From: Corylus avellana
Taxonomy: Eukaryota; Streptophyta; Magnoliopsida; Fagales; Betulaceae
DNA length: 64,000 nt
Direction of reading: 5' to 3'
Assembly: GCF_901000735.1 (NCBI RefSeq)
Contig: NC_081548.1
Coordinates: 6,761,364-6,825,363 of the forward strand
Every line of letters begins with the position of its first letter. Position 1 is the first letter of the stretch. Position numbers and translations under genes: made by a program. The notes under the pieces are model-generated. The model did not search any database, was not told the DNA's origin, and saw nothing but the letters and a program-made list of their open reading frames with translations. Shown in pieces: positions 10,498 through 20,874 of this stretch.

Positions 10498-10848
10498 CAA
10501 GACTAAGTGTCAGTCGGTAATGTTGGTTTCGATAGAAAAATTTTATTTTCGCCTTTCGAAAAAGTCAAAAATTTTACTGACTTATTCTGCCAATTTTGTT
10601 TTATCGACATCGAATGGCGGTCGGTAAAGTCGGTTCGGTAATGTCAGTATATGGAAAAATTGAAAATTTGTTGGTAAAGTCGGTCGGTGAAATCAGTTCG
10701 GTTAGAAAAACCTCTTCAGCCTACCGCAACGAAAAATTCATAATAGCAAAAAATCATGCTGCCTCCTGTCTGTCATCTAGTCGGTCACGGTCGATGTCGG
10801 TTGAAAGTCAGTCAGTTAGCGGTTAGTCGGTGAATTTGCTCAACCCTA
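10498..10848. mobile_element. Non-autonomous hAT element (copy in first duplicate)
   Basis: The ends are CAAGACTAAGTG and TTTGCTCAACCCTA. The matching copy at 49542 keeps the better left end CAGGGATGAGCG, so the terminal inverted repeat is of the (C/T)AGGGTTGAGCAAA type. It is flanked by an 8-base duplication, ACTGCAAG and ACTACAAG, with one mismatch. Inside are many GTCGGT words, common in hAT subterminal regions. No transposase. Confidence 0.7.
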
Positions 10849-10856
10849 ACTACAAG

Positions 10857-11989
10857 TGCAGCGTGCTTGCAGTAAGCACTACAACTATAAGCAAGTGGCA
10901 AGGAATGTCTTGGATCAACCAACCTATCGTTTACACATCATACCATTTTGACAAAAGATAAAAATCATTATCCATCACATCTTTTACTCATCTATGAATA
11001 GTAAATGGATGAATTCACAATTAAATCTGTGTGTGGTCTACCAAGAAAAATGATATAATTCATTCATTTTTCAACCATCTTTTAACTATATCCATAGTGA
11101 ATAGATGAATCCACCATTAAATTTATACGAGATCTACATGAGTCCACAAATTTAATGGTTGATCTATTAAATTTATAGGATTAAGACTGGAAAAATATGA
11201 AAAAAAATATTGACGTGAATCACTTCTTGATGTAGGACGATATTTATCTATATTTTCGGCAAAAATGAAAATAAGGAAAATATCAAAAATAATATTACAG
11301 CAGCGCCACTTGATCAAAATTTTACCCTTTCTCAGATAACGGAAGTATCAAAGGAAAGATTGTCACTACTTTCGTTGATTGTCAGTTTTATATTAAGATT
11401 TTATTTGTAGAAGATTTGTATTTGATTAGGAATTTATTTCCTTTCCATAATAGGATTAGATTTACTTTAATTATTTCATTTCCTTATTATTATGATTATG
11501 TTTACTATTGCTACTAAGATCATGTTTACTTTCTCTACAAGTATTTCTCTTCGGTAAATATGCTACTTTGTAATGTAAAATATGGACTTAATTGAATTAT
11601 TATAAAATCAGAGAAATTCTCTCAAAACTCTGTGGAGTTTGTATTCTTTTCTCAACCTGCTGGTTTCAGCTTATCTTTGAGTAAAAGATGAAGACGCTTC
11701 TCCTTGCAAACTCAAATACGTTGCTCTTTAATTAGTTACTTTAGTCTTCCACTATGTCGTTTCTCCTTCACAAATTTGAGTGGTCCAAATATAAAACAAC
11801 TTGCAATTAAAGACACCTACTTATAACTCAAATACTCTAGAGACAAAATTACGAATGGGCATCAAGTTCTAAGCATAGAGGGAGATGCACCTTGTTTTCT
11901 TTGTATTTTCATTTCGGATCAGGCATTAGCCACCATAATGCTACCGAGGGTATACATCAATAATAGATGCTTCATCAACAGACATGGGC
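10857..11989. other. CRK 3' flank, duplicated at 49915-51060
   Basis: No gene found. The sequence is colinear with 49915-51060. It includes a weak inverted repeat around 10950-11160 and the tract TTTACTTTCTCTACAAGTATT near 11525. It leads into the last exon of CRK copy A on the minus strand. Confidence 0.5.
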
Positions 11990-12777
11990 AGTGATTTGCT
12001 TCTAGATTGGACCGACTTAATTTGTCTCATTTGATTGCATGTTTTGCTCTCCTACACTGCTAAAGAAATATGCTAGTTCTTTAGGTGACGTCAGAGGAAC
12101 CGAGTAACGGTTTAGCATGAGAACTATGGATTCTGTTGTTGGCCTATCAACTGGATCATTTTGTACAGGTTGTAAGCCAATATGGAGACATTTAATGACT
12201 TCATCTCTCGAGTTTCCAAGCCTGCATCAATTGGTTAAGTAATATTACAAAAATATCACTTGCCTTCCCCCACACAAATGTGATGATGATTGTATCAGCA
12301 TAAGAAACAAAAAATTAGAACATTTGGCCCATACTACTCACATGGCTCAAAAGGTGTCTAGTGGTACCATTTGATTGATTGAAAGAACTGATTTTCTTTC
12401 CACTTATAATCACATGAATTAAGACACCAAAGCTATATACATCTAACTTTGCAGAGAATTGACCATGCATGGCATACGCTGGAGCCATGTAACCACTACA
12501 AACCAGCATTATTAATACAAAAATGTCAGCCACAAGACATGCATGCTCACTTGTGGTTGACATAAACAATGTAATGCACGTAACATTACTTACAATGTGC
12601 CAGGAATCCTACGAGGGTTCCTCGAGTTTGATCAATTCCAAAAATCTTTGCCCTATTAATAAAACATTACTAGCTTTAAGATCACAATGTATAATTCTGA
12701 GTTGAGAGTCTTCATGAAGATAAATAATTCCTTGAGCAACCACTACAAAAAATGGAATTTTTTTTTTTACAGGGTGT

Positions 12778-13140
12778 TTTTGACGTGTTGGGTAGTTTGA
12801 CACGTCACTAAACTTTATTGACATGTTAGTATTGACATGTGTCGAGTGTTAAAAAAGTGGGTGTCAAAAACGGGAATTTTTTTATGTGTCAATTTCTGAC
12901 ACGTCAATAAATTATTGACATGTCAAAAAATGGCACGTCAAAAAACTATTTTGACGTGACACATCAATAAATTATTGACGTGTTAGTTTTGACACGTCAA
13001 CAAATTTATTGATGTGTCAATTTTGACACGTCAATAAATTATTGACGTGTTAATAAATTAATGATGTGTCAATAAATTTTTGACATGCCAGAAATTGGCA
13101 TGTCAATAAATTTGTTGACATGCCAATTTCAAAACGTCAC
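12778..13140. repeat. CACTA subterminal repeat array, left
   Basis: Dense direct and inverted copies of TTGACGTGTCA, GACACGTCAATAAATT and close variants, about every 20-30 bases. In CACTA elements such arrays are the usual binding region of the element's own regulatory protein. Similar arrays are at 13735-13921, 20240-20365 and 20640-20800. Confidence 0.8.
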
Positions 13141-13212
13141 TAAAGTTTAAAAATTGTTAAAATAAATAATTTTTTTTTTTAAAAAAAAAATCCACCAATT
13201 TCATTTCTCCAG

Positions 13213-13221
13213 CACGCATGC

Positions 13222-13261
<40 letters not shown>

Positions 13262-13590
13262 CTCCATGTTCTCTCTCTCTCTCTTCTTTTCCCCNNNNNN
13301 NNNNNNNNNNNNNNNNNNNNNNNNNNNNNNNNNNNNNNNNNNNNNNNNNNNNNNNNNNNNNNNNNNNNNNNNNNNNNNNNNNNNNNNNNNNNNNNNNNNN
13401 NNNNNNNNNNNNNNNNNNNNNNNNNNNNNNNNNNNNNNNNNNNNNNNNNNNNNNNNNNNNNNNNNNNNNNNNNNNNNNNNNNNNNNNNNNNNNNNNNNNN
13501 NNNNNNNNNNNNNNNNNNNNNNCTTTTCTTTTTCTTCTTCTTCTTCTTCTTCTTCTTCTGCTTCTCTTCTTTTTCTCTTCTCCTTTTCTT
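13213..13590. repeat. Microsatellites around an assembly gap
   Basis: A (CT)n tract at about 13224-13284 and a (CTT)n tract at about 13530-13560 flank a 228-N gap (13295-13522). The reading frames crossing the gap are artefacts of these tracts. Confidence 0.85.
13295..13522. other. Assembly gap, 228 N
   Basis: N run between the CT and CTT microsatellites, inside the CACTA element. The non-round length suggests an estimated size. Confidence 0.95.
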
Positions 13591-13734
13591 TTTCTTCTTC
13601 CCTCTAGAGGGAGCTCTCCGTGCAAAGAGAATAGGGAGATTGAGAGAGTGTGGGGAAATAAAAGAAGAGGGAAAGAATAAATAATAAGAAGAGAGAAAGA
13701 AAAGGGAAAAAGTTGAGTATCCCGCTCATTTTTT

Positions 13735-13921
13735 TAGTGACGTGCCAACATTTAACACGTCAAAAAATTCTTGACGTGTCAAGATTCGACATGTTAAGAA
13801 ATTCTTGACGTGTCAAGATTCGACATGTTAAGAAATTCTTGACGTGTCAAATTTGACATGTCAAGAAAATATTTTTCTTGACGTGCTACATGTGACACGT
13901 CAAGAAATTCTAGACGTGTTA
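13735..13921. repeat. CACTA internal TTGACGTGTCA array
   Basis: Repeats of AAATTCTTGACGTGTCAAGA and ATTCGACATGTTAAG, partly in exact tandem of about 41 bases. The array runs straight into a 28-N gap (13922-13949), which suggests assembly trouble in the repeat. Confidence 0.8.
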
Positions 13922-13949
13922 NNNNNNNNNNNNNNNNNNNNNNNNNNNN
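13922..13949. other. Assembly gap, 28 N
   Basis: Short N run at the end of the TTGACGTGTCA array. Confidence 0.95.
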
Positions 13950-14387
13950 AGAGAAAAAAAATGATATGATCCTTATTTTTTTTTAAAAAAAAAAATACTA
14001 CATACTTAAGACTAAGAGAACACATATATGTATTAATATTCTAAAAAACACTTTAATTTTTTAGTTTTAATACGCCGAAAATATTGAAAATGTGATATAG
14101 CCATAGAGAATAACTTCTATAGGGTCTTGGCACAAACCAAGGCCTTTGTACCCTCCAATAAGAAGGTGACACATCAACGTGGAATACTATAACAAAAATA
14201 TGGTATTCCACCTAATCTTTTTTCTAGAATAACCTTTTCATATTTTTCTCCAAAACCACCCTAACCACCAACCTGCCGCCGGAGATGCCACCGGAGACGA
14301 CGCTGGAGACGATGCCGGAGACGATGCTGGCCGGGTAAGAACCAAGCACCTCCTCCCTCTCTTCGACGCCCCTCTCTCTCACCGACG

Positions 14388-14700
14388 GCAATAGAGAAAA
14401 AAATTTCTCTGCTGTCGGGCAACAAAGAAAAAATTGTTTCTCTGCTGCCCGGCAATAGAGAAAAAAAATTGTTTCTCTGCTGCCGGGCAATAGAGAAAAA
14501 AAATTTTCTCTGTTGTCGAGCAACAGAGAAAAATTTCCGATAGCAGAGAAAAATTTTCTCTGTTGCCCGGCAGCAGAGAAATTTTTTTTTTCTCTGCTGC
14601 CGGGCAACAAAGAATAGAGAAATTTTTTTTTCTTTTCTCTGTTGCCTGGCAGCAGAGAAAAAAAATTTTCTCTACTACCGCCGGTGAGAGAGAGGGAGGA
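14388..14700. repeat. Palindromic minisatellite in the MULE core
   Basis: About eight variable units of roughly 35-40 bases. Each combines GAGAAAAAAAATTTTCTC with CTGCTGCCGGGCAA. Because the unit contains its own inverted repeat, both strands show the motif. It may represent tandem growth of the inner end of the arms. Confidence 0.75.
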
Positions 14701-14709
14701 GGAGCTTGG

Positions 14710-15017
14710 AGATAAAAATATGAAATGAGACTGGTTTAATCGATACCAGTAAAGTTCTATTCAAAATATATTTATAGATTTACAATTGCAGTATATTAAT
14801 TAAAGATAACTATACAAATGTAAAGATCAAATTTACAAGTTCAAAAGTGTTGATAAGATTTGATATAACACTACAACTGCCCTCATCTTCAATAACAACC
14901 TTACCTCTATGAGTTTGAACTCCAGTATAACACTTTTGAATATCTATTTCAACCGTGGCTTTATCCTTAGCTGCTGATATGGATATCATAGATATCATAG
15001 AATTTATTCTGTTAACA
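14710..15017 (-). repeat. Copia 3' LTR
   Basis: Pair of 19420-19731. In minus orientation it begins TGTTAACAGAATAAATTC right after the polypurine tract at 15018-15028. Confidence 0.9.
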
Positions 15018-18000
15018 TCCCCCTTCAAGTTGATAGGGAGAGAAAAGACCTTCAACTTGTCACGTAAGAGGATAAAGCAATCTTTAGACATGCCTTTGGT
15101 GAAAATATCGAACGATTGATCATGAGTCGAAATACATCGAGCAATGATATCTTTGTTAAAAATCTTCTCTCTAATAAAGTGGTAGTCAACTTCAATGTGT
15201 TTCGTACAGGCATGAAACACTGGATTAAAAGATAAAGATAGAGCTTCAAGATTATCAACCCATAAGCGTGGTCGATTAACAAGTGGAATGGTTAACTCTT
15301 TAAATAACATGCGAAGCCAATACATTTGAGCAACCACAAGAACCATAGACCAATACTCAGCTTCAGTACTGGATTTTGGAACCACAGCTTGTTTCTTAGC
15401 AGCCCAAGAAATAAGACATGGACCAAGATATACTCCATAACCCGTATTAGATTTTCGATCATAAGGACTTCCAACCCAATCCGAGTCACAATATCCATTA
15501 AGTTGCAAAGAACCTTTTGTATAATGCAATCCATAAGTAGTTGTACCTTTGACATAGCGTAATACATGCTTGGTGACAGTGAGATGAAGTGTTGTTGGTG
15601 CATGAAGAAACTGACATAATTGATTGACACTATAGGCAATGTTAGGCCTTGTAAGCATACAATATTGTAAAGCGCCCACCATATTCCTATAATCTGTAGG
15701 ATCAGCGAAGGGGTCTCCATCAAATCGTGAGAGTTTGCCTCCTAATGCACATGGTGTAGAAGCTGGTTTTGCACCCTCCATTTTGGTCATATGTAACAAA
15801 TCGGTAATATACTTTGTTTGAGATAAAAACAAGTCATGTTGACCTATTGTAACGTGAATGCCAAGAAAGTATGTTAAAGGACCCAAGTCCTTAACAGCAA
15901 ATTCACACTTCAACCGAGAGATGAGAGTCACAATAGTAGAAGAGGAATTGCTTGTGACTAGTATATCGTCCACATAAACGAGCACAAAAACCTGAACCGA
16001 TTTGTGGTGATAATGAAATAGGGAGGTATCAACCGCTGAGCCTAAAAAACCAAGGTCCAAGAGGGCTTGAGAAAGACTCATAAACCAAGCTCTTGGAGCT
16101 TGCTTCAAACCATATAGTGACTTATGAAGGTGGCACACGTGATTAGGAAAGATAGCATCTTCAAATCCTTTGGGTTGCTCCATAAATACCTCTTCCTCAA
16201 GAAAGCCATGCAAAAAGGCATTAAAAATGTCTAATTGTTGAATAAAGCAGCCAAAGTGAACCGCCAATGCTAAAACCAACCGAATTGTAGCTGGTTCAAT
16301 GACAGGATTGAATGTTTCATTAAAGTCCGTACCCTCTTCTTGATCAAATCCTTTAGCCAGAAGTCTGGCTTTATACCTATCAATGCTGCCATCTGATTTT
16401 TGCTTTAGTTTAAATACCCATTTGTTGCGAACTACTTTCTTACATGAAGGCCTAGGACATAATGTCCATGTTTTATTGGAGAGTAATGCATCATATTCAG
16501 CACGCATAGCATCTAGCCAACATTGGTTCTTCATGGGTTGTGTATAGGTTTTGGGTTCAAGTGGAAGAGTGATAGAGGTAAGTGCTTGAAAATGATATTT
16601 AGTAGAAGAGTATAATTGAAAGTTGGGATAATTTTTCGAGGTTAAGGAGTTTGTTTGAGATCGAGTAACCATCCTAGAGGGTTGCGGCTGAGCTATTGGG
16701 CTAGAGGAGAAGTGTGGAGAAATTGGTTGAGTTGTTGATAGGATCAAGTCAGATGTGGTAGGAGGAGATATATTATTCTCAACAACCAAATCAGAATTGA
16801 TATGAGCAAGAGATATGGGAGAATTCAAATTGCTGTCAATAACAAACTCGGAAGGTGAAGTACTAGACGTACTATTCTCAACAACAATATCAGAATTTGT
16901 ATGAGCAGGAGATAAAGTTGTATTTAAATGAGAGGAAGATAAGATACCTGGAGGAGAAGGAATTGCTATACCAATAGGAGTCTCCGTTGCAAGTTGGGCT
17001 GAAGCAGATGTGTCTTTTGCTGGAAATTGGAATTCATCAAAGATAACATGACATGAAATGTAGACACAATTATCTTTGGGATCAAGACACCTATACCCTT
17101 TCTGACCACTACTATAACCAATAAAGATGCACATTTTACTCCTAAAATCTAATTTATGAGATGTGTATGGCTGGAGTAAGGGATAGCAAATACATCCAAA
17201 AATTTTCAATACTGAGTAGTCATGATGTTTTTGGAAGAGTTTGAAATAAGGGGAAACATTATCCAAAATAGGAGTGGGCATACGATTAATGAAATAAGTG
17301 GCTGTTAAAAATGCATCTACCCAATGAAAAGAAGGCAGATTGGACTGTGCTAAGAGGGACATACCAGTCTTAGTGATGTGGCGGTGTTTTCTTTCTGAGA
17401 TTTTATTTTGTTCATATGTGTTTGGACAAGTCAATCTATGTAAAATTCCATTCATGTTTGTAAAATTTTTAAACATAGCCGAGACATATTCTCCACCATT
17501 ATCAGTTTGGAGTTGTTTCATTCGGCAAGAGAAAAAGTTCTCAACTAAATTTTTAAATTTAATAAAACATGAAAGAACTTCAGATTTTTTTGTAAAGGAA
17601 ACAACCACGAGAAGCGAGAATAGTCATCAATAAAAACAACATAATTTTTACAGCCACCAATTGATACAATAGGAGATGTCCACACATCTGAATGAATTAA
17701 TTCAAGTGGATGTGTGGAGATCCAAGTAGAAGTAGGAAATGATAATTTTATACTTTTAGACACTTGACATGAATCACATAACTTATTGAGTTTTACATAA
17801 CCAGAATAAGGTAATAAGGATTTCTGTAAGAGTTGATGAATAACAGATTCAGCTGGGTGTCCAAGTCGAGAGTGCCAAACATCAAGAGGTGCTGTAACTC
17901 ATAGGAATGCAGAAAAATGCAATAAAAATTCATTTGATGAAAGGAAGGCAGCCTTGGATTTGACCTTATTGGACTGTAGCTGCTTCAAGTAAATAGGATA

Positions 18001-19365
18001 GAGACCTGCTTCACTCGGCCCTTGCAGGAGGATGTCCTTGGTCAGCATGTCCTTAATGATAAAACAAGTAGCAGTGAGTATAAAGAAGCAATGATTGTCT
18101 CTACAAAATTTTTGTATAGACAATAAATTAGATGAAGCATATGGACAATGGAGAATATTGTGTAAACAAAATTTAGATTTGGAAGTGGAGACTAAAGAAG
18201 AACCAGTGTTTGCTATTTGCAGGCCTCCTCCATTCCCCACTGTCACGTTCTCATCTCCTTTGTAAGGTTGCTGTAGGCTTAAGTTCTCAAGGTTTGAAGT
18301 TATGTGGTGATTAGCACCACTGTCAAGGTACCATGGTTGCTCGGGATCAACATCATCATGAGTGTGTGCGGCCAGTGCTACCAACTGAGAAGGAGGATGA
18401 CGACCCTGATATGAGTAATCCATCCTATGATAGCAATCTAGAGCACTATGGCTTGGCTTTCCCCAAATCTGGCAGGGAACTCTGTTAGGAGGCATAAATG
18501 GTTGAGTACCAGTGGATCGAGATTGCTGCTGCTGTGGAGTGCCTGAGGATTGCTGCAAACATTGGGATGATTGCTAAAATGATCGATTTGGCTGCTTGTT
18601 GTAAGAATGGAACTGCAACTTCTTGTTGGAATATTGCTGCGATTATTGAGGTTTGCTCTTGTATGTAAAGAAGGCAAGTTGACCTCCTTCTAGTTGAATA
18701 GCCTTCTGAGAAATGTCAAGCAATTGCTCATAATTGAGCAACTCTGTTTGGAAGTCATCAAAAGAAATAGGTGTGTTCCTTGTAATGAAGCTCAAAGTGG
18801 TGATGAAAGGATGGTAGGATGAGGTAAGACCTCCAACCACATAGGAAAAAAGATCCTCATCATCCACACGCTTGCCAACTGCAGCAAGTTGATATGCCAA
18901 GCTCTTGGCCTTGAGAAGAAAGTTTAAACAGCTTTGGGAACCTTGATGGAGTGCTTGGAGTTCACATTTCAGATGAGAAATACTGGTGCGTGAGTTGGGA
19001 ACAAATCTTTTAGAAAGATAAGACCAAACTGGTTTAGCCGTATTCATGCCATATACGGTAGATAGGATCCTCTCAATGAGAGTGGAACTGATCCAGGCCA
19101 GTATGAACTGGTCCTTTTTCTGCCATTCCAGAAGTTTTGGGTTGCGGACAGATGTTGGTTTGCCTTCTGCATCAACAGAATATTCAGGGGGACAAACTTC
19201 TGTGCCATCCACGATGCTAACAAGGTCATGAGCACGTAGTACAAGAAGAAACTGTGTGGACCAACTTAAGTAGTTAGGACCATCGAGTTTGACAAGTCTT
19301 GAAGGATTGAGGCTAGGTAAGGAGAAAACAGTAGAGCTTGAGAAAGCCATTGAAAAATGTTTCAC
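14810..19365 (-). pseudogene. Copia gag-pol polyprotein, disabled
   Basis: Gag starts at ATG 19365 with the Copia gag pattern LVKLDGPNYLSWSTQF. A TAA at 18643-18645 ends this frame and a TAG at 18574-18576 follows. The zinc knuckle reads CQIWGKPSHSALDC, with Trp for the second Cys. Next come the protease motif YLDSGANHHI, a TGA at 17899-17901, the pre-integrase HHCC region, and integrase with HSDVW, QTDNGGEY and ERKHRH. A frameshift near 17600 breaks integrase. From 17608 the frame is open through reverse transcriptase (YVDDILV) and RNase H (YCDSDW, STEAEY). It runs past the polypurine tract into the LTR, stopping at 14810. Three stops, one frameshift and a lost knuckle Cys mean no functional polyprotein. 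The Ale/Retrofit lineage is likely but not proven. Confidence 0.9.
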
Positions 19366-19419
19366 AGAAACAAAGAAAAGATCGATAGAAAGGGGTTAGC
19401 CAATATGGCTCTGACACCA

Positions 19420-19731
19420 AGATAAAAATATGAAATGAGACTAGTTCAATCGATACCAGTAAAGTTCTATTCAAAATATATTTATAGATTTACAACTGCA
19501 GTATATTAATTAAAGATAACTATACAAATGTAAAGATCAGATTTACAAGTTCAAAAGTTTTGATAAGATTTGATATAACATTATCTTCAACTGCCCTCAT
19601 CTTCAATAACAACCTTATCTCTATGAGTTTGAACTCTAGTATAACACTTTTGAATATCTGTTTCAACTGTGGCTTTATCCTTAGCTACTGATATGGATAT
19701 CATAGATATCATAGAATTTATTCTGTTAACA
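19420..19731 (-). repeat. Copia 5' LTR
   Basis: 312 bases, TGTTAACA start on the minus strand. It is followed directly by the primer site at 19407-19419. Confidence 0.9.
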
Positions 19732-20239
19732 CTTGGTTCTTACCCGGCTGGCATCATCTCTGGCGTTGTCTCTGGTGGCAGGTTGGTGGCAGGTTGGTGG
19801 CAACAGTAGTTTTGGAGAAAAATATGAAAAGGCTATTCTAAAAGGTGTTTTATTTTAAGTATTCAAGAAAAAAGATTAAGTGGAACAATATATTTTTGTT
19901 ATAGTGTTCCACGCTGATGTGTCGCCTTCTTATTGGAGGGTACAAAGGCCTTAATTTGTGCCAAGACCCTATAGAAGTTATTCTCATAGTGATAGAGAAT
20001 AATTGTTTCGAAATAAATTAAAAGAGTACATATTTATCATTGTCTAAATATATTTTATAGCTAATGCATTAACCAGTTTTACAACAACATATACCAATTA
20101 AATTGTGTTACCTAATATAGGTACCAATTAAATTTTTAATAAAGGATACTTATACATATACCAATTAAATTTTGTTACCTAATATAGCGACCAATTAAAT
20201 TTTGTTATCTAATATTTAATTCTAATTAAAATAATCGTT

Positions 20240-20874
20240 ATGGACGTGTCATTTTTTACACGTCAAGAATTATTGACGTGCCAAAATGCCACGTCAATAA
20301 TTATTGACATGTCAAAATGTGACACGTCAAGAAATTATTGACATGTTACATTTGACTCGTCAAGAAAATATTGAAAATAATAAGAGAAAAAAAATTATAT
20401 GATTACTTATTTTTTAAAAAATATTATATACTTAATTAGACTAAGATATTACATATATGTATTAATATTCTAGATTGTTAATACTAAAAAACACTTTAAT
20501 TTTTTAGTTTATAATACTCTTACAATATTGAAAACGTGATATATATATATATAGGTACCAATTAAATTTTGTTACCTAATATAGGTACCAATTAAATTTT
20601 GTTATCTAATATTTTTTTAAAACAAATAATTAATATTATTGATTAATTAATTTTTGACATGTGAAATAATGACACGTCAATAATTATTGACATGTCATAT
20701 CACACGTCAATAGTTATTGACGTGTCAAAAATGACACGTCAATAACAATCACGTCAATAAATTTTTTCTTGACGTGCCAATAATTACCACGTCAATAATT
20801 AGTGATATGGCAAAAAGTGTGTTACTGTAGACAAGGCAAAAAATCATCTATTTTTTTCTTTTTTTTTTGTAGTG
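20240..20874. repeat. CACTA right subterminal region
   Basis: Two TTGACGTGTCA-type arrays (20240-20365, 20640-20800) are separated by a stretch (20385-20545) that repeats 13950-14096 in direct orientation. Shared words include ACACTTTAATTTTTTAGTTT and CATATATGTATTAATATTCT. The element therefore contains an internal duplication. Several copies of ACCAATTAAATTTTGTTACC also occur (20090-20610). Confidence 0.75.

Larger units (their letters stand above)
14710..19731 (-). mobile_element. Ty1/Copia LTR retrotransposon, complete
   Basis: The element is 5,022 bases with LTRs at 19420-19731 (5') and 14710-15017 (3') and a perfect 5-base duplication CTTGG (14705-14709, 19732-19736). The primer site TGGTGTCAGAGCC (initiator tRNA-Met type) abuts the 5' LTR. 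A polypurine tract TTGAAGGGGGA abuts the 3' LTR. The LTRs differ by about ten substitutions and one 4-base indel by eye. The LTR starts TG but ends CT rather than CA, which the target duplication supports. Domain order is gag, protease, integrase, reverse transcriptase, RNase H, hence Copia. It lies in the inner end of the MULE's right arm. Confidence 0.93.
14106..19985. mobile_element. MULE-like element with long terminal inverted repeats
   Basis: The outer ends are GAGAATAACTTCTATAGGG in inverted orientation. The arms match for about 290 bases (14106-14395 against 19985-19732, continuing inside as 14709-14645). The flanks ATAGCCATA (14097-14105) and ATAGTGATA (19986-19994) would be a 9-base target duplication with two mismatches, fitting the Mutator class. 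Without the Copia insertion the element is about 0.85 kb. Its core is GC-rich and repetitive, with no transposase. It sits inside the CACTA element. Confidence 0.75.
12741..20874. mobile_element. CACTA (En/Spm) DNA transposon, non-autonomous
   Basis: Both ends are CACTACAAAAAA in inverted orientation (12741 and 20874). A perfect 3-base target duplication AAC flanks it (12738-12740, 20875-20877). The uninterrupted target GAGCAACCCCTTTAATAAT is present at 51901 in the paralogous CRK, which fixes both boundaries exactly. Arrays of TTGACGTGTCA/TGACACGTCAA words fill the subterminal zones. No transposase frame is visible. Removing the MULE nested at 14106-19985 (with one copy of its target duplication) leaves about 2.25 kb including gaps. 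It interrupts a kinase exon of CRK copy A. Confidence 0.9.

Noticed and set aside
12778..13140. CRISPR-like direct repeats
   Set aside because: Repeats occur in both orientations with variable spacing inside a CACTA transposon in plant DNA.
13179..13625. Frames of 129-148 residues on both strands
   Set aside because: They run through 228 N and CT/CTT microsatellites.
14224..14610. Repetitive 128-residue frame on the minus strand
   Set aside because: Translation of the MULE minisatellite. The repeat unit also reads on other frames and has no homology.
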